From positions 18,342-82,341 of the forward strand of contig CAKOOR010000007.1 of NCBI GenBank assembly GCA_934098505.1: a stretch of 64,000 bases of DNA, written 5' to 3'. A program made the translations under genes and the position numbers. Below, one piece after another: positions 26,686 to 35,371 of this stretch. Under the pieces are notes generated by a model. That model was not told the DNA's origin, searched no databases, and saw nothing but the letters and a program-made list of their open reading frames with translations. This stretch comes from an uncultured Bacilli bacterium. GTDB taxonomy: Bacteria; Bacillota_I; Bacilli_A; RF39; UBA660. Within the stretch, counting starts at the first letter, position 1. Every line of letters begins with the position of its first letter.

Positions 26686-28003
26686 AAAAAATAAATTAAT
26701 AATAATAATTTCATGTTTAATACTAGTTTTATTAGTAGGACTAATAGTTCTACTAAATGATAAAACTAAATACTTTAAAAAAATAACAAACGAAACATTT
26801 ACTACTTTAGAAAAAGTAACAAATGTTTCAAAAAATATTCCAATATTAGCTACTGGTTTTAAAAATATATCATTAGAAGTAAAAGATAATGATAATATTA
26901 ATGATACTTTAAATATAGCATTAAATGTTGATAATACTAATAAATATTTAGAATTAAAAGGACAAGTAAATAATAATAATACAGAAAAATTTAATGGCAG
27001 TTTTATTTATCAAGATGGAAAAACTTATATTAAAGAAAATAATATTTTAAAGAATACTTATCATTTTGATTTAGATTTAACTGGTTGTGATAGTAATGAA
27101 AATTGTACTGTTAGTAAATTCTATTTAAGTAATTTAATTGAAAATTCTTTAAGTGATAAGACAGTTGATTATAATAAAGTAGATAAGATAGTTAAATCTC
27201 TTAAAAAAATAACAGCTAGTTCTTTTATTAATAAATATATAGAAGTAAGAAAAATAACTAATGGTAGTGAAAAACAAGTTAGATATTCTTATGTTTTAAA
27301 TAGTAAATCTTTAAAGAAATTTGCTAATAAAATAGATGGTGATAAGACTTTAAAAGATGATATATTTCTAGTATTGGGAGAAATTTTAAATAGTCTAGGA
27401 ATAACCAAAACTAACTTTAAAGAAAAATTATTAGGAGTAGATGGTAATATAGGTACTATTACTATTACAGTAATTAATAATAAAGTTAATAAAGTAGTAT
27501 TAAATATTACTAATAATATGGAAATAACTGTAAAACCAAATGAAGATAATAATATTATTGAAATAAAAACACAAGATAGTACTAATGGTAGAATTGTATA
27601 TAATAATAAAACTAAAGTGATGAATGTTAAATTATATGATACTAATTCTAATGCTTTAGAATTAGAATTTACTAATAATGATAATAAATTACAAGTAGAT
27701 TATAGTATTTATAATAAGACTAACAAAAAAATGGGTACTATTATAAATACAACTAGTACTAATGAAAAAAATACTTTAGCAGGTACATTAAATATTAAAG
27801 CTAATAATTTAAATGCTGATATTAATTATATTATTAGTAGTGATATAAAAGATAAAACTAGTATTTCTAATCCTTTAGAATTTAATGATTTAAATAAAGA
27901 AGAAGTAAATAATATAACTAGTAATTTAGAAGATATCTTAGAAAATGGTTTAGTTAATAAATTCTTTGAAGCTATTAGAGAAAGCTTAGGTATTTTGGAA
28001 TAA
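26675..28003 (+). CDS. Membrane-anchored partner of prepilin-like protein 2
   Basis: 442 residues: an N-terminal membrane helix (about 7-28) then an Asn/Lys/Asp-rich external domain, paralogous to 21636. It shares a Cys pair near residue 145, RYSYVLNS, the GTI(T) strand and the ELEF.N block near residue 330. No named family is recognised. It starts inside the end of the prepilin-like gene. Confidence 0.65.
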   Translation: MQTKKNKLIIIISCLILVLLVGLIVLLNDKTKYFKKITNETFTTLEKVTNVSKNIPILATGFKNISLEVKDNDNINDTLNIALNVDNTNKYLELKGQVNNNNTEKFNGSFIYQDGKTYIKENNILKNTYHFDLDLTGCDSNENCTVSKFYLSNLIENSLSDKTVDYNKVDKIVKSLKKITASSFINKYIEVRKITNGSEKQVRYSYVLNSKSLKKFANKIDGDKTLKDDIFLVLGEILNSLGITKTNFKEKLLGVDGNIGTITITVINNKVNKVVLNITNNMEITVKPNEDNNIIEIKTQDSTNGRIVYNNKTKVMNVKLYDTNSNALELEFTNNDNKLQVDYSIYNKTNKKMGTIINTTSTNEKNTLAGTLNIKANNLNADINYIISSDIKDKTSISNPLEFNDLNKEEVNNITSNLEDILENGLVNKFFEAIRESLGILE

Positions 28004-28009
28004 CAAATT

Positions 28010-28037
28010 AACTTGATTAAATGTCAAGTTTTTTTGT
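28010..28037 (+). terminator. Terminator of prepilin module 2
   Basis: AACTTGA and TCAAGTT enclose TTAAATG, then T7. Confidence 0.8.
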
Positions 28038-28086
28038 TATAAATTTATAAAATCTGCTCATAATAAAGGTGAGGAGATGATTAATA

Positions 28087-28302
28087 ATGAAATGGCCAAA
28101 AATGGTATCAACTAAAGATTTAGCATATATTGAAGATATGTTTAATTGGAATGAAACTTTAAGACTAAAGTTAAATTATTTTATGGAAGAGTGTTTTGAT
28201 GATGACTTGTGTCCATATTTACAAGAAGCAGTAGAAATAACAACCAATAATTTAAAAAAATTAAATAAATTATTAGAAAGTGGGGAAAAGTATGGAAAGT
28301 AA
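28087..28302 (+). CDS. Small protein, possibly spore-coat related
   Basis: 71 residues, acidic, two or three helices, including the stretch TKDLAYIEDMFNWN. GAGGAG lies upstream of the ATG. It overlaps the next small gene by 11 bp. The pairing with a CotF-like protein suggests a spore coat or adhesion accessory role, but similarity is only by general pattern. Confidence 0.5.
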   Translation: MKWPKMVSTKDLAYIEDMFNWNETLRLKLNYFMEECFDDDLCPYLQEAVEITTNNLKKLNKLLESGEKYGK

Positions 28303-28549
28303 AGTTATGCTAGATGATGTATTACAAACTGTAAAAAATATGACTACTAACTATGCTTATGCTTTAAATGAGGCAAGTAGTGAATTTATCTATAAAGAGT
28401 TTTTAGCCCAATTTCAAGCTTTAAGTATGTTAGCTAAAGAATTATATAATTTATCCTATGATCTAGGATGGGTTAATTTAATTGAAGCTAGTACTAAGGA
28501 TATTAAGAAAGAAAAAGATAAAGAACAAAGTATTCTTGAAAGTATGTAG
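28292..28549 (+). CDS. CotF-like small helical protein
   Basis: 85 residues, all-helical. The arrangement of two helices ending in LAKELYNLSYDLGWVNLIEAS resembles the CotF spore-coat domain, which ends in a ...GWY-type turn. The identification is tentative. ATG at 28292 (GGGGA just upstream) is preferred to GTG at 28280. A strong terminator at 28558 follows, separating it from the variable-protein cassette. Confidence 0.5.
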   Translation: MESKVMLDDVLQTVKNMTTNYAYALNEASSEFIYKEFLAQFQALSMLAKELYNLSYDLGWVNLIEASTKDIKKEKDKEQSILESM

Positions 28550-28557
28550 AATATAAG

Positions 28558-28607
28558 AAAAAAGTCTATGGTAAAATTAAGTGATTAATTTTGCAATAGA
28601 CTTTTTT
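28558..28607 (+). terminator. Terminator after the small helical pair
   Basis: AAAAAAGTCTAT pairs with ATAGACTTTTTT, and an inner TAAAATTAA/TTAATTTT extends the stem. Confidence 0.85.
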
Positions 28608-28656
28608 AATATGTATATTTTTAATTTTTAGAAGTATACTATTTATTTTGATTAAC

Positions 28657-28947
28657 TTTCATAGAGTTGCATACTCTATGAAACCGAAAATACGTTGTCT
28701 ATTTTTAACTTATAGTATAAATATACCATAAAAATAGTATTCTTTAAAGTTTTTTTTAGTAATTATAAAATCTTTTTGTAGTCAAATTTCTCGTCATAAA
28801 AATATGTAAAGTTTCCAGTAATTATAGGGGATTGCTAAAGTAAATAAACATATTTTATTAATTTTTATTCTCGTCAAATTTATAGTCAAATATTAATTAA
28901 AACCAGTATTTACCTAAGTTTTTCATAGAGTATGCAACTCTATGAAA
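28657..28947 (+). repeat. 291-bp inverted-repeat-bounded element, copy 3 (upstream of variable protein C)
   Basis: Bounded by 27-bp inverted repeats at 28657-28683 and 28921-28947 (TTTCATAGAGT-TGCAT-ACTCTATGAAA and its complement). It is nearly identical to copy 2. Near the gene-distal end, TATACTATAAG-like words read away from gene C on the minus strand and could be a promoter pointing the wrong way in this orientation. Outside the element, only the gene-proximal flank (GTGTAAA..., then TTTAATTGGAAATAATA and AGTAGAGG) is conserved between copies. Confidence 0.8.
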
Positions 28948-29033
28948 AGTGTAAAAGTATGTAAATAGGTAATTGCAGTACATATTAAGTATTATTTGTT
29001 TTTAATTGGAAATAATAGAAGTAGAGGTTAACA

Positions 29034-30398
29034 ATGAAAAGGTTTGATAAGAATAAGTATTTAAAAAAAATCAAAATTAAAAGATGGTTAAGTAATTATT
29101 CTAGATATCTTTATCTAGGTTTATCTTGCATATTAGTTTGTACTTTGGGAGTATACTTAGCTTATTCTAAATTCTTTGTATCTAAAGAAGAAGCAGTTAT
29201 TAAAACAACGGTTGGTAATTTTATTCAGGGCGATGTCGTAATTGGTGCTTATATTGATAATGAATATAGTAGTACTATTCCTGGTAAAGATGATGGTTAT
29301 GTAGTTGAAAAGGTCGTTTGTGATAATGGGGCAACTGGAGAATGGGACAATGATAAATGGGGCTTACTTACGACTAATTTGACTAAACGAACAAAATGTA
29401 ATGTTTACTTTAAGAAGGATTATCTTGGCCCAATAATTGCTCAATTAGATACTTCCGGTAAGTGTCCAACTATGAATGCTGATGGTTCAGTAAGTGTAAC
29501 AGGAGTAGGAGCCACTAATGGTTATTTATGTAAGGCCAAAGATGCTTATGGTGATTCCTATTATTATCGTGGGAATGTAACTAATAACTATGTTTTATTT
29601 GCTGATAAGTATTGGCGTATTGTAAGAATTAACGGTGATGGTACTGTTCGTGTTATTTATGATGGAACGAGTGCTCATGCTAATGGGGAGTCAAGCGAAG
29701 ACCGTCAAATTGGCAAAAGTGCGTTTAATAGTAGTTCTAATGATAATGCCTATGTTGGTTATATGTATGGTGCCACTGGCGCCTCAACGTATGCAGCAGC
29801 TCATGCCAATACCAATGATTCAACAATCAAGACTTATATAGATAATTGGTATAAAACTAATATTTTAGGAACTGCCAATGAACAATATTTAGCTGATAAT
29901 GTTTTTTGCAATGATCGTTCAATAAGTACGTATACCTCAAGTTCAAATACAAAACTTGGTTATGGAACTAATTCAACATATTATAGATGGGTATCTGGTC
30001 CATGGAACCCTACAGACTATGGTAATGGGAAAATGATGTTAACTTGTTCACAACAAAATGATGCCTTTACAGTAAGTGATACTACTAACGGCAATGGAGC
30101 TTTAACGTATCCAGTCGGCCTTTTAAGTATGGATGAAATAGCACTAGCCGGTGGATGGAATGCTAGCAATAGCGTTTATTACCTATACTCTGGGAAAGTT
30201 TGGTTGGCTTCCTCGTCGGACATCTTTAATGATGCCGGCGCTTTGGTGCGTTGCGTGTATTCGAATGGCAAAGCGGACGGCGACTGCATCGTGAGCAACG
30301 CTTTCGGGGTTCGGCCAGTTTTCAATCTGAAGGCTGATACACTGGCACAAGGCTCAGGGACAGCATCTGACCCATATCGCATTTCTCTGACTAGTTGA
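29034..30398 (+). CDS. Variable surface protein C
   Basis: 454 residues with the same plan as B: basic N-terminus, one membrane helix (about 27-47), a B/C-specific domain, then the shared lectin-like core. It carries a small insertion (STYTSSSNTKLGYGTNST, about residues 302-319) relative to B. It ends with VWLASSS, a 30-codon hypervariable stretch, GVRPVFNLK and a short tail. From the variable stretch to the stop the DNA is clearly GC-richer than elsewhere in the gene. The leader and ribosome site are nearly identical to those of B. It is likely displayed on the surface; the ligand is unknown. Confidence 0.75.
   Translation: MKRFDKNKYLKKIKIKRWLSNYSRYLYLGLSCILVCTLGVYLAYSKFFVSKEEAVIKTTVGNFIQGDVVIGAYIDNEYSSTIPGKDDGYVVEKVVCDNGATGEWDNDKWGLLTTNLTKRTKCNVYFKKDYLGPIIAQLDTSGKCPTMNADGSVSVTGVGATNGYLCKAKDAYGDSYYYRGNVTNNYVLFADKYWRIVRINGDGTVRVIYDGTSAHANGESSEDRQIGKSAFNSSSNDNAYVGYMYGATGASTYAAAHANTNDSTIKTYIDNWYKTNILGTANEQYLADNVFCNDRSISTYTSSSNTKLGYGTNSTYYRWVSGPWNPTDYGNGKMMLTCSQQNDAFTVSDTTNGNGALTYPVGLLSMDEIALAGGWNASNSVYYLYSGKVWLASSSDIFNDAGALVRCVYSNGKADGDCIVSNAFGVRPVFNLKADTLAQGSGTASDPYRISLTS
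30219..30337 (+). other. Putative DGR variable region and IMH-like tail of protein C
   Basis: 30 codons (30219-30308) aligned without gaps to 6112-6201 of gene A. By hand count about 39 of 93 columns (including the preceding codon) differ, and only about 6 of the 54 unchanged columns are A, although A is the commonest base locally. The next 29 bp (30309-30337) are identical to 6202-6230. Confidence 0.6.
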
Positions 30399-30435
30399 CA
30401 GTTTTTCTCAAAGCCCTATAAATACTGGGCTGAAG

Positions 30436-30459
30436 GCTGCTGAAAGTTCGTCCAGCAGC
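30436..30459 (+). terminator. Hairpin downstream of variable protein C
   Basis: GCTGCTG and CAGCAGC form a 7-bp GC-rich stem 37 bp after the stop. The T tail is poor, so it could instead be a 3' structural element of the cassette. Confidence 0.4.
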
Positions 30460-30502
30460 TAATCATTTTACCAAAAGTTAGACACTGTCTATGAAAATAC
30501 CT

Positions 30503-30558
30503 AAAAAAGCTGTGTTTTCTACACAGCAACGCTCCCAACTTGATGGTGGAGCTTTTTT
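30503..30558 (+). terminator. Compound hairpin and terminator
   Basis: Two adjacent hairpins (GCTGTGT/ACACAGC and GCTCC/GGAGC) with an outer AAAAAAGC/GCTTTTTT pairing, ending in T6. It is GC-richer than its surroundings, like the end of gene C. Confidence 0.55.
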
Positions 30559-30578
30559 AAGGATCAGTTTAAAAAAAT

Positions 30579-30935
30579 TTAGACATCATAGAGAATAAAT
30601 CGAAAACTCAGTCGAACATATTGAGATGAATTAAAGGCTCGATGAAATAGAGTCAAGCCAGTATTAAACAGTGATTTGATTCTTATTTTAATACCATGAG
30701 ATGTAGTATGAGTTTTGATTTTAGTATTTTTATAACATCTTGTATTTTTGGTATAATCAGCTCTTAAAATGGTTAAAAATAATACTCCAATACAAGCAAA
30801 ACAATACATAGATTCAAAGTATTTTAAAGATGCATTAACCGTACTTTCTAAGAAGAAACCGTTAGATTTTTGATTTTTGAAAAGAGGGTATATAATATGG
30901 TGTTTAAATTCTTTTATTAAACCCCAATACTTTTA
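30579..30935 (-). pseudogene. Transposase remnant (C-terminal end, frameshifted)
   Basis: On the minus strand an open frame without a start reads through ATVNASLKYFESMYCFACIG-like residues to an end rich in RIKSLFNTGLTLF and FRFILYDV, the C-terminal pattern of a DDE-type Bacillota transposase as I remember it. Upstream residues (GLIKEFKHHI) are in another frame near 30920, so there is at least one frameshift, and the catalytic part is missing. No terminal inverted repeats were found. It marks a past insertion between cassette C and prepilin module 3. Confidence 0.5.
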
Positions 30936-31028
30936 TGAAAATTATATATTATATAATATAAAGTCATAGGTTTAAATACTTATGATTTTTTAAGTATAAA
31001 TATGCTTTATTTTAAAATATATTTATTA

Positions 31029-31034
31029 TATAAT
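31029..31034 (+). promoter_or_regulatory. -10 box of prepilin-like gene 3
   Basis: TATAAT in the same context as at 24904 (TATATAATTAAGATGGTGATG). Confidence 0.5.
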
Positions 31035-31049
31035 TAAGATGGTGATGTT

Positions 31050-32813
31050 ATGAAGAATAGTAAAGGGTTTACAATACCAGAATTATTGTCGGTAATTGTA
31101 ATTATTGGCGTACTTGCAGTGATGGCTGTAGGAACTTATACGGGAGTAAGTAATCGAATAAAAGAAAAAACTTTAGACCAAAAGTTAAATTATTATAAAG
31201 AAAAAGCCTATGAATATGCAAATGATAATATTGCAAATGAAGGTACTTTTACCTTAAATCAATTAGCTAATTTAGGATATATTGATGTTGATCATATAGA
31301 AAATCCCGAATATGAAAAAATTGATAATCCTGTTACTGGGGGATTTCTTGATTGTATGAGCTTTACTGCTATTAAAAATTTAACAGATTATGATATTACT
31401 TATAATTTAGATAGTAATTGCGATTTAGCTATTAATGAAGATAGACAAGAAGAAGTAGAAGTAGAACGCTATATTAAAAAAGATAATGAATATATAAAAA
31501 TAGAAGATGAATGGGTTAATGAACCAGTATATTTATTTGTAAGATTACTTAATTATAATAAATATGAAATAGTAGATAATATAATAAGTTTTAATGGTTC
31601 TGTTAGGACAACTGATAATAAAGTATATTGTGATATTCTAGAAGATTTAGAAGATCCAGAGAATAGTTGTTATAATTTTTATAAAGTTGATACTGATTAT
31701 ATATATAATAATGATTATATAATTGGAATGAATATCATAGATAAACTTAACGAAGAACATGCCAGTTATAGAGTTACTAAGAATATTAAAGTAAAAATAG
31801 ATAAAGAAAAACCTAAATTAAAAGTAAATTATGATAATGCTTATAGTAATATAGACTTTAATATTGATGCCATTGGTAGTGATGGCCTCGGTTCTGGAAT
31901 TATGGGCTATTATATAGGTAAAAATAAACTATCAGATAGTACCTTCTTTAGTGAAAGTAATTCTATAAAAACTGATGGTAATGATACATATTATGCATAT
32001 GTTAAAGATAATGCCGGTAATATTTCAGATGAAGTAGTAATAAACATTAACAATATAGATAGAACGGGTCCTACTCCTATTAGTTTACCAACAGAAAGCA
32101 ATTGGACTAGTAGTGATTATACCTTCACTTTTGGATGTAGTGCTGATTCAAAAACAGGATGTGCTAATAGAGTATATTATAAAATTGTAAATGGTGATAC
32201 AGGCGCTATAATTGCAGAAAAAGAAGATTTTTCCGCTTCAAAAGTTACATATACAGTTCATGTTGATGATGATAAATATTTAGAGAAAATTAAATTATCT
32301 TATAAAATTTATGATAATGTTGGTAACATGTATGAAGAAAATGATAAAATCATTAAAGTAAAAATAGATAAAATAGTACCTGAACTAACAATTGATCATT
32401 CTTCTTATGATAGAAAAGGCGGTTTGTTTAATTTTAAGAAAATAGGTAAAGATTACGATTTAACTATTAGAGTAACAAAGCAAGGACCAAGTGGCATTAG
32501 CAAGTATGGTTTTTCTACTAGTAAGACTAATCCTGATGATTTAAATGGTTCAACTAATGAACAGCTGGATGATTACTTTACTACTAGTCAAACTTTTCAT
32601 ACATATGTTGCAAAAGGAACTTCTACTACAGTAGCAGCCCGTGCCGTCGCTGGAAGTTCAGCTAGAGCTTATGGACTTATAGGCTTAGATGGTTATGGAT
32701 GTACTGACTATTTTGGATGGTCAGCAGCTGGTTCTATTATTGGAACACTTATTTTACCTGGTTTATCAATCTGGGGCGGAATAATTGGCTGGGCATTGTG
32801 CAATTCCAACTAA
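31050..32813 (+). CDS. Long prepilin-like surface protein 3
   Basis: 587 residues, the closest paralogue of 24925: signal GFTIPELLSVIVIIGVL, the IDNPVTGGFLDCMSF block, IGSDGLGSGIMGYYIG and KDNAGNISDEVVINI, and a C-terminal hydrophobic segment (GWSAAGSIIGTLILPGL...GWAL) between two Cys. Unlike modules 1 and 2 it has no partner gene; a terminator at 32834 and then addB follow. It is either an orphan copy after partner loss or one that shares the partner of another module. Confidence 0.75.
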   Translation: MKNSKGFTIPELLSVIVIIGVLAVMAVGTYTGVSNRIKEKTLDQKLNYYKEKAYEYANDNIANEGTFTLNQLANLGYIDVDHIENPEYEKIDNPVTGGFLDCMSFTAIKNLTDYDITYNLDSNCDLAINEDRQEEVEVERYIKKDNEYIKIEDEWVNEPVYLFVRLLNYNKYEIVDNIISFNGSVRTTDNKVYCDILEDLEDPENSCYNFYKVDTDYIYNNDYIIGMNIIDKLNEEHASYRVTKNIKVKIDKEKPKLKVNYDNAYSNIDFNIDAIGSDGLGSGIMGYYIGKNKLSDSTFFSESNSIKTDGNDTYYAYVKDNAGNISDEVVININNIDRTGPTPISLPTESNWTSSDYTFTFGCSADSKTGCANRVYYKIVNGDTGAIIAEKEDFSASKVTYTVHVDDDKYLEKIKLSYKIYDNVGNMYEENDKIIKVKIDKIVPELTIDHSSYDRKGGLFNFKKIGKDYDLTIRVTKQGPSGISKYGFSTSKTNPDDLNGSTNEQLDDYFTTSQTFHTYVAKGTSTTVAARAVAGSSARAYGLIGLDGYGCTDYFGWSAAGSIIGTLILPGLSIWGGIIGWALCNSN

Positions 32814-32833
32814 GACTCTTGATAATATAATGG

Positions 32834-32864
32834 AAAGATGACTTAAAAAAAGTCGTCTTTTTAT
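32834..32864 (+). terminator. Terminator of prepilin-like gene 3
   Basis: A 10-bp stem AAAGATGACT/AGTCGTCTTT with an A-rich loop and T tail. A further small hairpin TATACC/GGTATA follows at 32863-32880. Confidence 0.8.
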
Positions 32865-33040
32865 ATACCGCTCATGGTATATAAAAATGATACCAAGTCT
32901 ATTATCCACATAAACATCCGGAAATTAATAGGACCAAAAAAATAGAAATGTTATCTTAAAAGCACCCATTTTTTTTCAAAATATGATATAGTGTTTTTAA
33001 CAGAAAAAATATCTAAAAAATTAGCAAGGAGTATTTAAAA

Positions 33041-35371
33041 ATGATAGATAAATTACAAAACTATGATACCATTATAACAACTAATAACATCAAAAAAATT
33101 ATTTTAAAAACTTTAAGTCAAGAAAAAAAATTACTTAATTTAAAGTTTTATACTTTAGAAGAATTTAAGAATAATTATTATGGTTTGCCTACTAAAGAAA
33201 CTTTATATTTTTTAATGAAACATTATAATTATAGTTACGATATTGCTTTAGAATACCTAAGTAATATTTTTTATGATACCAAAGAGTTAAATGAATTAAA
33301 GAGTGTTTTAGATAGTAATAATTTAATTACTTATAATCCTTATTTTAAAAAAAGTTTAAAAAGAATCGTAACAATTGGCGTTTCTTTAGATAAGGCTATG
33401 ACCAAAGAACTTGCATTTTATAATTTAGTAACTTTTAATATAGCTAGTAATACAAATTTTATACCGAAAGTAATAAGTTATCAGACTAGTAGTGATGAGG
33501 TAGTAAGTACTGCCGTTAAGATAAGAAACTTATTAAAGCAGGGTATTAATCTTAATGATATTTATTTAGTTAATATTGATAATACTTACTATAATGAGTT
33601 AGATAGAACTTTTAAAATGTTTAATATTCCCCTTAATCTTTATGAAACTAGAAATATAGGCAATACCAAAACTGTCCAAGTATTTTTAGAAAAGCTAAAA
33701 GAAAGTCAAAATATTAGTGAAGCTTTAGATTACATCTGCGATGATGATATTAAGAGAAAAATAGTTAGTTTATTTAATAGTTATACTTTTGATTACCAAA
33801 TAGATAATACTTTTTTAGAAATGGTTACTTGTGATATAAAAAAAATAAATATTAGTTTACCAAAGTATGATAAAGCTGTTAACTTAATTAACATTAGTGA
33901 TATGTTACTTCCCGATAAGTATTATTTTGTTTTAAATTTTAATCAAGGTGTTGTACCAAGGATATATCATGATGATAAATTGATAAAAGATAACGTCAGC
34001 CGTAGCTTAGACCTTGCTACCTCCCTCGATTTACTAAAACAGGAAAAACAAGATGTAAAGGTTAGACTTTTAAGTAATCATCATGTCTATATTAGTTACA
34101 AAGAAAAAGATAACTATAGTACTTATTATCCAAGTCCTTTAATTAGTGATTTAGGTTTAGAAGTAATAACCGAAGAAATTAATCCTTATAATTATTCTCA
34201 TCTTTATAATAAACTTAATTTAGGTACTTTTTTAGATAGATATTTAAAGTATAATGAGAAGAATACTTATTTAAAAGATTTAATGACAAGTTATCCAGAT
34301 ATTAACTATAATACTTATGATAATCAGTACATAAAAGTTGACTTTGAAGATTTATATAAATATTTAAATGGTAAGAGTAATCTTTCTTACTCAGCTATGA
34401 ATAATTATTATTTATGTGCTTTCCGTTTTTATATTGCTAATATCTTAAAATTAGACCCCTTCGTTGATACTTTTGCGGCTTTCTTAGGCTCTTTATTTCA
34501 TGATTGTTTAAGTAAAATGTATAATGAAGGTTTTGATTTAAGAACCGAATATGATAAATATTTAGAAAAAAGAGAACTAACTAATAAAGAAAAATTTTAT
34601 GTAGATAATTTATACACAACCCTAGAGTTTATAATTAAAACGATTAGAGAACAAGAAAGCAAGTCGATGTATGATAAGACTTTAACCGAAACCCGTCTTA
34701 ACTTAAAAAAAGAAGGTAAAATTACCATTAATTTCTTGGGCTTCGTTGATAAAATTAAGTATTTAGAAGATAATGACGGTAAGTATTTAGTAGCAATTAT
34801 CGATTACAAGACCGGCTATGTTCCCACTACTTTAGATAATATTAATTATGGCTTACATTTACAATTACCAGTTTATATTTATTTAACTAAGAGAGGTCTT
34901 CATAAAGATATTAAAATTACAGGCTTTTATTTACAAAAGATTTTAAATGGAAAGACCATAGATTCTGATTCTTTAGAAGAAGATAGTAAGAAAGCGTTAA
35001 AACTCGATGGCTATTCAATTAATAGTGAAGAAGAATTAATAAAGTTCGATAAGACTTATACCAAAAGCGATGTCATTAAAGGTATGGCAACAACTAGTAA
35101 AGGTTTTGCCCATTATGCAAAATTATTTAATGATAGTGATATTGAAAAAATTGATAGAATAGTTAATGAACGTATTAATGAAGTAGTTTTAGCCATCCAA
35201 GACGGTAATTTTCCCATTAATCCCAAACGCGTTAAAGGCGAACTTATTGGTTGTGAATTTTGTAAATATAAAGAAATTTGTTATCGCAAAGAGGAAGATA
35301 TTGTTGATTTAGAATATAAAACCAGAAAAGATATTTTAGGAGATGATGATAATGCCAAAGTGGACGAATGA
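33041..35371 (+). CDS. addB: AddB/RexB-like subunit of the double-strand-break repair helicase-nuclease
   Basis: 776 residues, clearly shorter than typical AddB (about 1150). The C-terminal PD-(D/E)XK nuclease is recognisable, with GSLFHDCLS, the later DYKTG triad and the four-Cys iron-sulphur clamp: one Cys in YYLCAFRFY and three in CEFCKYKEIC. The N-terminal part should be the inactive helicase-like region; I see no Walker A motif there. With AddA it resects DNA ends for RecA loading. It overlaps addA by 20 bp. Ribosome site AAGGAG. Confidence 0.85.
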   Translation: MIDKLQNYDTIITTNNIKKIILKTLSQEKKLLNLKFYTLEEFKNNYYGLPTKETLYFLMKHYNYSYDIALEYLSNIFYDTKELNELKSVLDSNNLITYNPYFKKSLKRIVTIGVSLDKAMTKELAFYNLVTFNIASNTNFIPKVISYQTSSDEVVSTAVKIRNLLKQGINLNDIYLVNIDNTYYNELDRTFKMFNIPLNLYETRNIGNTKTVQVFLEKLKESQNISEALDYICDDDIKRKIVSLFNSYTFDYQIDNTFLEMVTCDIKKINISLPKYDKAVNLINISDMLLPDKYYFVLNFNQGVVPRIYHDDKLIKDNVSRSLDLATSLDLLKQEKQDVKVRLLSNHHVYISYKEKDNYSTYYPSPLISDLGLEVITEEINPYNYSHLYNKLNLGTFLDRYLKYNEKNTYLKDLMTSYPDINYNTYDNQYIKVDFEDLYKYLNGKSNLSYSAMNNYYLCAFRFYIANILKLDPFVDTFAAFLGSLFHDCLSKMYNEGFDLRTEYDKYLEKRELTNKEKFYVDNLYTTLEFIIKTIREQESKSMYDKTLTETRLNLKKEGKITINFLGFVDKIKYLEDNDGKYLVAIIDYKTGYVPTTLDNINYGLHLQLPVYIYLTKRGLHKDIKITGFYLQKILNGKTIDSDSLEEDSKKALKLDGYSINSEEELIKFDKTYTKSDVIKGMATTSKGFAHYAKLFNDSDIEKIDRIVNERINEVVLAIQDGNFPINPKRVKGELIGCEFCKYKEICYRKEEDIVDLEYKTRKDILGDDDNAKVDE

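Noticed and set aside
28087..28549. The two small helical proteins as Avd, the DGR accessory protein.
   Set aside because: They are too short (71 and 85 residues against about 120), acidic, and the second looks CotF-like. They are separated from gene C by a strong terminator.
30399..31049. Template repeat or small reverse-transcriptase gene in the gap after gene C.
   Set aside because: I read both strands: there is no A-rich copy of the variable region and the only coding remnant resembles a transposase end.
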